This document shows, in pieces, positions 17,648 through 23,989 of a DNA stretch of 39,188 bases (the first letter of the stretch is position 1; each line of letters begins with the position of its first letter). A program made the position numbers and the translations under genes. The DNA is from SFHK01 sp045538305 (lineage in GTDB: Bacteria; Bacillota; Clostridia; Christensenellales; Aristaeellaceae). The stretch spans positions 1 through 39,188 of the forward strand of contig JAZSRC010000088.1 of NCBI GenBank assembly GCA_045538305.1. The letters run 5' to 3'. Under the pieces are notes generated by a model that was not told where the DNA came from, ran no database searches, and worked only from the letters and a program-made list of their open reading frames with translations.

Positions 17648-19501
17648 TTACGCGATATCTTTCGTTTCGTTAAGCTCGTTTTCCAGCGCCGACTGAATCA
17701 TGTATATACGCCGGTACAAGCCGTCCTGATGGATCAACTCATTGTGAGCGCCCATCTGCGCCACGCGGCCGTTTTGCAAAACGACAATCACGTCAGCCTC
17801 TGCAAGGGTGGTCAGGCGGTGGGAGATAATGAATGTAGTCGCGCCCTTTTCGCCCTCTGCCTTCTGCTGGCTGAGCGCCTCGCGGATTGCCTTGTCGGTT
17901 TCGGTATCGACGGCAGACAGCGAGTCGTCAAAGATCAGTATGTCGTTTTGCTTAAGCAGCGTGCGGGCAATGGCTACGCGCTGCTTTTGTCCGCCGGACA
18001 GCGTTACGCCGCGTTCGCCAACGAGCGTTTCATAGCCATTTTCAAAATCCGTTATGAAGTCGTGTGCGCAGGCGGTTTTTGCTGCGTCAAATATCATATC
18101 GTCCGTCGGATTCTTTACGGCAATGCCGATGTTGTTCTTAACGGTTCTTGAATAGAGGAACGGCTCCTGGAGGATCAGACCGATGCGGCTTCTGAGGTGC
18201 GCTTTCCGGATTTTTTTAATGTTCACGCCGCCGATTCTGATTTCGCCACGTCCATCCTCTACGTCGTAGAGGCGCTGAAGCAGATGCATAAGCGTCGATT
18301 TGCCTGTACCTGTTGCGCCGAGTATGGCCACTGTCTGTCCCGCTTTAATTGTGAAATCGACGTCCACCAGCACGGGATTCATCTTTTCATACTCAAAACC
18401 GACATGATCAAATTCGATATCGCCGGAAATGGGCGCGTCGATGGCATCGGGCGCATCCGTTTCACTCTTGGCGCAAAGAATTTCGTCTATGCGGTCGAAG
18501 GCAACGAGCGATTTACCCATATCGGAGAGAATTCTGCCCATCTGGCGAATGGGCCAGAGAAGCATGGAGATGTAAGAGACAAACTTTGTCATGTCGCCAA
18601 CCGTCAGCTCGCCGCTGGCGCTCGCAGCCAGAAATACGCCGTATACCAGCGTTACACCGGTTTGTGCCATGCTGAGAAGGTCGCTGCCCGACCAGTAAAC
18701 GGCCAGTAGATTGCAAAGTCGCCTGCTCTTTTTCCAAAGGTCGTCGTTTGCTTCGTTGAATTTATCAATTTCAAATTTTTGTCTGCCAAAGGCGCGAACC
18801 ACGCGCACGCCCGTAAGGTTTTCCTGCAGAACCGCGCTCATTTTGCCCTCCGCTTCGTCGGACAGCTGGAAGCTTTTGCGCACCCACTTGAAAAACCACA
18901 TGGCAAATACGAACAGCGGCGGCACCAGAATCATGCTGATGAATGTCATTTTCACGTTCATCCGAAGCATCAGAACCAGCGCAACCGTGAGCATCATCAC
19001 CGCACGGAAGACTTCAACCACCTGATTCTGCAAAAAACGGCGGATGGTTTCAACATCGGATGTACACCTTTGAATGAGATCGCCCGTTTTGGCTTTTACG
19101 TGATAATCGTAGGGCAGGGTCTGAAGGTGAGTGTACAGGCTGTCGCGCATGTTTTTTGCAATAGCTTCGGAGGCGGTGGACGTCCAGCGGCTTCTGAAAT
19201 ACTGGAACGATCCGTTCAGCAAATACAGCGCGATAATAACCAGCGCCACAATCCACAAATGTGAGATTACATAATCCTCACCGCCCCGGGCAATAAAGAA
19301 GCGGTTCATAAAGCTGGGGAAATTCAGCGGAAGATTTGAACTCTCCACTTTGCTTGTGATCGCGTCGGCAATGCCGCCAAGAACGCTGGGGGAAATAAAA
19401 CCGACAACGCTTGTTACAGCTACGGCTGCAACTGCGCCAAGATACCTCAGGCGATTTCCCCGCATGAATTCGTTCAGCAGCTTTAGCTTTCTGGATATCA
19501 T
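17648..19501 (-). CDS. ABC exporter half-transporter with degenerate catalytic site, 617 aa
   Basis: Partner of the following ABC gene. Membrane domain at about residues 15-330, then an NBD with Walker A GATGTGKST, LILQEPFLYSR, a canonical LSGGQKQR signature, Walker B ILIFDDSLSAVD in which Asp replaces the catalytic Glu, and IISHRLT. This matches the non-consensus subunit of heterodimeric exporters. The ATG at 19501 lies 31 bases after the T-run of an intrinsic terminator (19533-19565), which is preceded by a 21-codon ORF, so expression probably depends on read-through of that terminator. AAAGGA lies 13 bases before the ATG, rather far for efficient initiation. Confidence 0.93.
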   Translation of the reverse strand: MISRKLKLLNEFMRGNRLRYLGAVAAVAVTSVVGFISPSVLGGIADAITSKVESSNLPLNFPSFMNRFFIARGGEDYVISHLWIVALVIIALYLLNGSFQYFRSRWTSTASEAIAKNMRDSLYTHLQTLPYDYHVKAKTGDLIQRCTSDVETIRRFLQNQVVEVFRAVMMLTVALVLMLRMNVKMTFISMILVPPLFVFAMWFFKWVRKSFQLSDEAEGKMSAVLQENLTGVRVVRAFGRQKFEIDKFNEANDDLWKKSRRLCNLLAVYWSGSDLLSMAQTGVTLVYGVFLAASASGELTVGDMTKFVSYISMLLWPIRQMGRILSDMGKSLVAFDRIDEILCAKSETDAPDAIDAPISGDIEFDHVGFEYEKMNPVLVDVDFTIKAGQTVAILGATGTGKSTLMHLLQRLYDVEDGRGEIRIGGVNIKKIRKAHLRSRIGLILQEPFLYSRTVKNNIGIAVKNPTDDMIFDAAKTACAHDFITDFENGYETLVGERGVTLSGGQKQRVAIARTLLKQNDILIFDDSLSAVDTETDKAIREALSQQKAEGEKGATTFIISHRLTTLAEADVIVVLQNGRVAQMGAHNELIHQDGLYRRIYMIQSALENELNETKDIA

Positions 19502-19532
19502 TTTTTCTCTTCAATCCTTTCTGTGAGCGCAC

Positions 19533-19565
19533 AAAAAAACGTCGGGTGATGCTACTCGCCCGACG
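19533..19565 (-). terminator. Intrinsic terminator / attenuator before the ABC exporter genes
   Basis: On the minus strand the arm CGTCGGGCGA (19556-19565) pairs with TCACCCGACG (19540-19549): seven pairs, one C/A mismatch, two more pairs, six-base loop. Seven T follow at once (19539 down to 19533). It stands between the leader ORF and the ABC gene. Its first arm can alternatively pair with the end of the leader ORF (19615-19623). Confidence 0.88.
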
Positions 19566-19623
19566 ATAAACGCAAGATATAAAACAATACTGTGAAATGA
19601 TTATTGCTTTACATTCGGGCAAG
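19555..19623 (-). promoter_or_regulatory. Candidate antiterminator of the ABC operon leader
   Basis: CUUGCCCGA (19615-19623), spanning codons 15-18 of the leader ORF, can pair with UCGGGCGAG (19555-19563): nine contiguous pairs including one U-G. That second segment is most of the first arm of the terminator, so the two structures exclude each other. A ribosome finishing the leader ORF would cover the first segment and favour termination; a ribosome held earlier would leave it free. Pairing is seen in the sequence; the regulatory effect is inferred. Confidence 0.6.
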
Positions 19624-19666
19624 CGGAGCTGTAGTTTTTGCAGTTGTTATCGATTCTGTTGTTCAT
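19601..19666 (-). CDS. 21-aa leader peptide upstream of the ABC exporter
   Basis: Short ORF with ATG at 19666 and TAA at 19601-19603. It begins MNNRIDNNC and ends ACPNVKQ, with Cys9 and Cys16. AAAGGGG lies eight bases before the ATG, a better site than that of the ABC gene. A promoter (19708-19736) and an intrinsic terminator frame it. It is too short for a secretion signal or a standard bacteriocin precursor. The most likely role is a translated leader for attenuation of the exporter genes, as with BmrB before bmrCD in Bacillus subtilis. An exported or modified peptide is the alternative. Confidence 0.6.
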   Translation of the reverse strand: MNNRIDNNCKNYSSACPNVKQ

Positions 19667-19707
19667 CTTCGCTTCCCCTTTCCAACCATATTGTATATTC
19701 GTTTCTT

Positions 19708-19736
19708 AGTATACACGTACCGGCTTTGAAAAGCAA
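19708..19736 (-). promoter_or_regulatory. Promoter of the leader ORF and ABC operon
   Basis: On the minus strand TTGCTT (19731-19736), 17 bp spacer, TATACT (19708-19713). The transcript would start near 19701, giving an untranslated stretch of about 35 bases before the leader ATG. Confidence 0.75.
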
Positions 19737-19750
19737 TACGTGATGTGGAG

Positions 19751-19789
19751 ATATATGGAAATTAACAAAAGATGCCAAACTCCATATAT
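19751..19789. repeat. Inverted repeat upstream of the leader promoter
   Basis: ATATATGGA (19751-19759) and TCCATATAT (19781-19789) are perfect inverted copies separated by 21 bases. The element lies 15-53 bp upstream of the leader promoter -35 box and just after the end of the hydrolase gene. It could be a binding site for a regulator of the ABC operon; as a transcription terminator it is too AT-rich and lacks a T-run. Confidence 0.4.
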
Positions 19790-19813
19790 AATGTAGAAAC
19801 TATGTCAAACGCT

Positions 19814-20707
19814 TCAGCGTTTATATCCGTCCTTGCGGATAAGCGCCTTTTCCCGCCCCTCCGAAAAGCGAAGCCAGCCGCGAAGGTAATCGCGCAGCAT
19901 ATCGGGATGCGTCTCCATGGACATATGCGCCGAAGGAACCAGATGCATTTCGGCATGAGAAAGCTTCTTTTTCAAACGCGGCGGAATCTGACCGCCGAAA
20001 ATGCGGTCGTTTGATCCCCAGATCAGCATGACCGGCGTTTTAACGTCGTACACGCTTTCGTTGAGCGTAAAGCTTTCCCGGATCACGCGGGTAAGAAGCG
20101 GCGCAACGGCCTTTCGGTTCATCATTTTATGAAGCGCAATCAGCCGATCCTTGCGGATCCGGGCGCCGTATATCTTTTCCGCAAGCTTCCGGAAGCGCTT
20201 TTTGCTACGCACATAACGCTGATGCCACTTCAGCGTGAGGCTCTCGCCCGCATTGGACGCGATCAACGCGTGTATGGGGGCAAAAAGGAAACGGTCCACC
20301 ACCGGACTGATCAAAACGCGCGAAAGCGTGCTGTCGGGCTGGTATAGAGCCATGCTCAATACGGCTGCCGCGCCGTTACCGTGACCGATCAGGTGCCACT
20401 TAGTTTGTTCTTCGCCTCTTAGCTTTTCCACCTCGTCCAGAATTCCCCATAGAATCTGGGCCCGGGTGTCGTTATCCTGCGGGGCGCTTTGAACACAGGG
20501 ACACTTTCCAAAGCCCGGCAGATCTGCGGTTACGAACAGACAACCTGCTTCCGCCATCATTACGGCCAGTCTATGCCAGGAATGAAGATCTGAAACAGGA
20601 GAGGATACCAATATGGCGCGGTGCGCGATTCTGTCCGTATCAGGCGTATATATACGTACCGCTACGCGAATGCCCTGAAACGACAGACGGATTTCTTCCA
20701 TCCGCAT
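19814..20707 (-). CDS. Alpha/beta-hydrolase-fold protein lacking the nucleophile, 297 aa
   Basis: Alpha/beta-hydrolase fold: ILVSSPVSDLHSWHRLA (oxyanion region), TADLPGFGKC, the nucleophile-elbow strand WHLIGHGNGAAA, acid loop IWGSNDR and the C-terminal VPSAHMSMETHP with the expected His. The elbow, normally G-x-S-x-G, reads G-H-G-N-G: the serine is Gly (codon GGT), so normal esterase or peptidase chemistry is unlikely. No signal peptide; helical cap at about residues 140-210 rich in Lys and Arg. The frame opens upstream, but the ATG at 20707 with AGGAGG seven bases before it is chosen. It could be a binding protein, or use another residue. Confidence 0.8.
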   Translation of the reverse strand: MRMEEIRLSFQGIRVAVRIYTPDTDRIAHRAILVSSPVSDLHSWHRLAVMMAEAGCLFVTADLPGFGKCPCVQSAPQDNDTRAQILWGILDEVEKLRGEEQTKWHLIGHGNGAAAVLSMALYQPDSTLSRVLISPVVDRFLFAPIHALIASNAGESLTLKWHQRYVRSKKRFRKLAEKIYGARIRKDRLIALHKMMNRKAVAPLLTRVIRESFTLNESVYDVKTPVMLIWGSNDRIFGGQIPPRLKKKLSHAEMHLVPSAHMSMETHPDMLRDYLRGWLRFSEGREKALIRKDGYKR

Positions 20708-20742
20708 ATGAATACCTCCTCCCGCAGAACATAAAACCACAA

Positions 20743-20785
20743 ATTATATTGTAACACACCGGAGGCCAACATTGATTTCCAATGT
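20743..20785 (-). promoter_or_regulatory. Putative promoter and dyad before the hydrolase gene
   Basis: On the minus strand a perfect TATAAT (20743-20748) lies 36 bp before the ATG, without a convincing -35 box at the right distance. ACATTG (20769-20774) and CAATGT (20780-20785) form a perfect 6 bp dyad with a 5-base gap over the place of the -35 box, so an activator or repressor could bind there. Confidence 0.45.
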
Positions 20786-20922
20786 GTTGAGTATTCGCTA
20801 CAATTCGCTGACAATCTGCACAGCAAACATGGCATAAAGCTGTTTTTTTGTGAAATCCCGGCTTTTGATTGCAGATTTCAATATAATATCACATTGTTAT
20901 CGTTTATGTGGCGCACACGGCG

Positions 20923-20931
20923 TGCTATAAT
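20923..20931 (+). promoter_or_regulatory. Extended -10 promoter of the zinc-ribbon gene
   Basis: TGCTATAAT (20923-20931) is a TGn-extended -10 box; the -35 position is poor (TTTATG at 17 bp). The rest of the 236 bp gap between the divergent genes holds no further gene that I can support. Confidence 0.55.
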
Positions 20932-20976
20932 ACCATTAGGGTGAAAATGCCCGAACGAAAACGGAGGAAGAAAACG

Positions 20977-21381
20977 ATGAGAGGTTTTCAGGCATTTATG
21001 TATCGTCTTTTCAGCGGCAGGCGAGGATCGGATCAACTTGGCTTGGCCCTTGTGATCACATCGCTCGTACTCAGCTTGTTGGCGTCTGTATTTCGGCTTG
21101 GCATACTGAGTCTTTTGTCTACCGGAATATGGTTTTATGCGTTGTTTCGCATGTTTTCAAAAAATATTCCGGCCCGAGACAGGGAAAACAGGTGGTTCAT
21201 GTCGAAATATACGCCTGTTATGATCGGCGCCAGACAGGCGAGGGCACGTTTTAAAAACCGCAAGATCTATCTTTATTATCATTGCCCCAATTGCCGCGCA
21301 TGGCTCAAGCTTCCCAGAAACATCGGTGAAAAAACGGTAACCTGCGGTAAGTGCGGCGCAATCTTTAAGAAGAAAGCATAG
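20977..21381 (+). CDS. Small membrane protein with C-terminal zinc ribbon, 134 aa
   Basis: N-terminal basic stretch, then hydrophobic residues at about 24-62 (LGLALVITSLVLSLLASVF and LLSTGIWFYALF), probably two membrane helices, a basic linker, and a C-terminal CPNC-x19-CGKC zinc ribbon followed by KKKA. Related small proteins occur near DUF5685 and J-domain genes; the function is unknown. The ATG at 20977 has GGAGG nine bases upstream; the frame extends to 20908 but that part runs through the promoter. The next gene starts 3 bp after its stop, so the three genes to 22907 form one operon. Confidence 0.8.
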   Translation: MRGFQAFMYRLFSGRRGSDQLGLALVITSLVLSLLASVFRLGILSLLSTGIWFYALFRMFSKNIPARDRENRWFMSKYTPVMIGARQARARFKNRKIYLYYHCPNCRAWLKLPRNIGEKTVTCGKCGAIFKKKA

Positions 21382-21384
21382 AGT

Positions 21385-22224
21385 ATGTTCGGATATGTAA
21401 CTTTGAACCCTTCCGGGCTGACAGAGGAAGAAAAGATGCGTTTTCACGAGGTATACTGCGGCGTTTGCAGATGCCTGAAAGATGAATGCGGGCATAAGGC
21501 CCGCTTTGCGTTGAGCTTTGACTGTACGTTTCTTGCGCTGTTGCTGAACGCACTTTATGAACCGGATGAAGTGATAAAAGACGCCGGCTGCGCGGCTCAT
21601 CCTTTTAAAAGGCAAATGTGCTCGGTCAGCGAGATGACGCGCTATGCAGCGGATATCAATATGCTTTTGCTGTACATGAGCGCGCTTGACGGCTGGATGG
21701 ATGACCGAAGCGGTGCGAAGCTTGCTTTATCAAAGATATTTAAGCAGAACGCTGAGAAGGTTATGAAGCGTTACCCCGAAAAGGCGAAGGCTGTCACAGG
21801 CGAGCTTCAAGCGCTTCATAGGCTGGAACAGCTAAATACCGACGATCCGGACGCAGCCTGCAGCTGCTTCGGAAGGCTTCTTGGCGAAGTATTCGCATAT
21901 AAAAGCGATGAATGGGCGCCGGTTCTTCGCAGTATGGGCGTAGCGCTCGGACGTTTTATCTATCTCATGGACGCGTGGGATGACCTGGACAGAGATATTA
22001 AAAAACGCGCCTATAATCCGTTTGCCGCGATTAGAAACGAAGAGGATTACGAGAAGCGCGTATATGATATACTGACGATGGAAATGGCCGAATGCGTCGC
22101 GGAGTTTGAAAAATTGCCCATTGTGAAAGACGCGCATATTCTTCGCAACATACTGTATTCCGGCGTGTGGATGAAATATACCGCAAAGCAGGAGCGCAGT
22201 AAAAGAAAGGGAAAAGACGTATGA
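21385..22224 (+). CDS. DUF5685-like protein, 279 aa
   Basis: Starts MFGYVTLNPSGLTEEE and carries an early YCGVCRCLK motif, as in DUF5685 proteins of Clostridia, which are mostly helical and uncharacterised. Two features stand out: clustered Cys in the first 80 residues (YCGVCRC, DECGHK, DAGCAAH, RQMCS) and an Asp-rich helix near residue 195, YLMDAWDDLDRD, followed by RAYNP. The helical all-alpha character with DxxDDxxxD recalls the isoprenoid-synthase fold, but that resemblance is only suggestive; metal binding is plausible. It overlaps the J-protein gene downstream by 4 bp (ATGA), pointing to a joint function with it. Confidence 0.75.
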   Translation: MFGYVTLNPSGLTEEEKMRFHEVYCGVCRCLKDECGHKARFALSFDCTFLALLLNALYEPDEVIKDAGCAAHPFKRQMCSVSEMTRYAADINMLLLYMSALDGWMDDRSGAKLALSKIFKQNAEKVMKRYPEKAKAVTGELQALHRLEQLNTDDPDAACSCFGRLLGEVFAYKSDEWAPVLRSMGVALGRFIYLMDAWDDLDRDIKKRAYNPFAAIRNEEDYEKRVYDILTMEMAECVAEFEKLPIVKDAHILRNILYSGVWMKYTAKQERSKRKGKDV

Positions 22225-22907
22225 TTCAGGATCCGTACAGCGTGCTTGGTGTTTCACCTTCTGCCACGGATGACGAAATAAAAGCCGCGTACAGAAAGCT
22301 TGCCAAAAAATATCACCCTGATGTAAATCAGGGTTCTCCGGAAGCGGAGCAGAAGATGAAGGAAATCAACGAGGCGTATGATATGGTTATCAACCATAAA
22401 TATACGCCCGGCCAGAATTCCTATGGTTCGTACGGGCAAAACCGTTCAGGCGGAACCTATCAGGGCGCTGGCGGGTTTGATCCCTTTGAATGGTTTACCG
22501 GCGCGCGATATTCGCAATATGGAAACGGTTATCAGGGGAGTGAAAGCGAATCGGCGGATATGCGCGCCGTGCGGAATTACCTGAATGCGGGCCATTATCA
22601 GGAAGCGCTTCAGGTGCTTTCGCAGATTCCCGTACGCGGCGCTAAATGGTGTTATTACAGCGCTGTTGCCCATGAGGGGCTTGGGAACCGCATTAACGCG
22701 ATGAACTACGCGCAGCAGGCGGTCAGAATGGATCCGGGTAATATGGAATATCGGCTGTATTACGAAAGGCTGACGCATAATCAGGATGTATACCGCAATA
22801 ACAGCAGGGGCTTTACTGTAGCAAATGACGGAATGCGCTTTTGTCTGGGATTGTGCCTGTGCTCGCTTTTAACCCGGTTTTTTCGGTATTGCTGCTGCTA
22901 TTTCTGA
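22221..22907 (+). CDS. J-domain protein with TPR-like region, 228 aa
   Basis: Residues 1-60 are a J domain with the HPD motif (KKYHPDVNQGSPEA) that stimulates an Hsp70 ATPase. A Gly/Tyr/Ser-rich linker (about 62-112) contains PFEWF. Residues about 118-185 look like a pair of TPR helices (YLNAGHYQEALQVL, AMNYAQQAVRMDPGN). The tail after about 200 is hydrophobic and Cys-rich (RFFRYCCCYF) and could anchor it in the membrane. It is not DnaJ itself: no zinc-finger or substrate-binding domains. The last 39 bp overlap the convergent lgt gene. Confidence 0.88.
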   Translation: MIQDPYSVLGVSPSATDDEIKAAYRKLAKKYHPDVNQGSPEAEQKMKEINEAYDMVINHKYTPGQNSYGSYGQNRSGGTYQGAGGFDPFEWFTGARYSQYGNGYQGSESESADMRAVRNYLNAGHYQEALQVLSQIPVRGAKWCYYSAVAHEGLGNRINAMNYAQQAVRMDPGNMEYRLYYERLTHNQDVYRNNSRGFTVANDGMRFCLGLCLCSLLTRFFRYCCCYF

Positions 22908-23819
22908 TGGTCTGACGAGTACGTATAAGCCCGAAAGAGCGATTGCGAGCGCGGCTGTAATAAAGGCGGAGATATGAATCAGGCCGCCTGCAAGCACGTA
23001 AAGGATCAGAACCAGCGCTGCAGATGATGAGATCAGCGTCATCAGGCGGCGCTTTTTGCTTGGAGGCACGCGGAAAAGCAGGAATATGCCGATTGCAGCC
23101 AGAACTACGGCGCTGAGCGCCTGCGATATGCGGACCGAACCCAGCATAAGCGAGTCTGTGCGCAGGCTTTCTACAATAGCGCGTTCAAATGCATACATAA
23201 GGCCGTAAAACATGGCGCAGTCGCCCGGCTTTTGAAAGCGCTTCTTTTTTTCTAGAATCAGGATAAATAAGCAAATCAGAAAACACCAGGCGGATTCGTA
23301 AAAAAATGTCGCAGCAAACCAGCCCTCTAGCCTGTCAATGTATACTGCCATGGGGAAAAACTGAAGGGCACTGTTTTCAATTCGGACGCCGAAGGCTTCT
23401 TGATTAAAGAAGTTGCCCCATCGGCCGATTGCCTGACCGATGGCGACGGACGGCGCGGCCAGATCGATCAGCGAAAGAACGGGGAGTTTTCTTTTTCTGG
23501 CAAACAGAATTCCGCTCAACGCGCCAAGCAGTATGCCGCCGTAAATGGCAAGACCGCCGGAGCGAAGGTTGAATATGGAAAGCAGGTTTCCCTTAAATGT
23601 GTTGAGGTTGAAGGCTATGTAATACAGCCTTGCGCCAATGATTGCTGCGGGCAATACCCAGAAACTTAAATCGATCACGGTATCGGACCGAAGGAGATAT
23701 CGCTTTTCGCGCCGTTCAGCAAGAATTATGCCTGCAAGCACGCCCAGGGCGATCATAATTCCATAATAGCGAATGGGGAAACCGTATATTTCAATGGCGG
23801 TTTGTGTGAATTTTATCAT
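22869..23819 (-). CDS. lgt: Prolipoprotein diacylglyceryl transferase Lgt, 316 aa
   Basis: Membrane enzyme that adds diacylglycerol to the lipobox Cys of prolipoproteins. The signature GRWGNFFNQEAFG is intact, along with YYGIMIALGVLAG near the start and RSGGLAIYGG. The C-terminal ~75 residues add extra hydrophobic helices, so it is longer than the usual 260-290 aa. The frame can start at 23843, but the promoter at 23855-23884 would start RNA only a few bases before that ATG, with no binding site; the ATG at 23819 has GGAGG twelve bases upstream and is preferred. It overlaps the convergent J-protein gene by 39 bp. Confidence 0.95.
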   Translation of the reverse strand: MIKFTQTAIEIYGFPIRYYGIMIALGVLAGIILAERREKRYLLRSDTVIDLSFWVLPAAIIGARLYYIAFNLNTFKGNLLSIFNLRSGGLAIYGGILLGALSGILFARKRKLPVLSLIDLAAPSVAIGQAIGRWGNFFNQEAFGVRIENSALQFFPMAVYIDRLEGWFAATFFYESAWCFLICLFILILEKKKRFQKPGDCAMFYGLMYAFERAIVESLRTDSLMLGSVRISQALSAVVLAAIGIFLLFRVPPSKKRRLMTLISSSAALVLILYVLAGGLIHISAFITAALAIALSGLYVLVRPSEIAAAIPKKPG

Positions 23820-23854
23820 GCGGTTTACGCGCCTCCGGTTCATTTTCCGGTTAA

Positions 23855-23884
23855 ATTATAGGGGCTAACAGGTGAAATTGTCAA
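23855..23884 (-). promoter_or_regulatory. Sigma-A promoter of lgt
   Basis: On the minus strand TTGACA (23879-23884), 18 bp spacer, TATAAT (23855-23860). Both boxes are perfect. Confidence 0.85.
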
Positions 23885-23902
23885 TCCTTATCCCCATGAA
23901 GG

Positions 23903-23931
23903 TTGCAATGGAGCGAGTTTTCGTATATAAT
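23903..23931 (+). promoter_or_regulatory. Sigma-A promoter of the HlyD-like/sepF cluster
   Basis: TTGCAA (23903-23908), 17 bp spacer, TATAAT (23926-23931). The -35 boxes of this and the lgt promoter are only 18 bp apart, back to back. It probably serves the five genes to 26820. Confidence 0.85.
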
Positions 23932-23989
23932 CTATGGATACTGAGTTATTATGCTCATTTAAACTTGGAATATGCGTCGGAGGTTGTGT

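Noticed and set aside
20820..20849. ACAGC/GCTGT stem followed by seven T, possible terminator on the plus strand
   Set aside because: Only five pairs with a 14-base loop, and there is no gene upstream on that strand to terminate.
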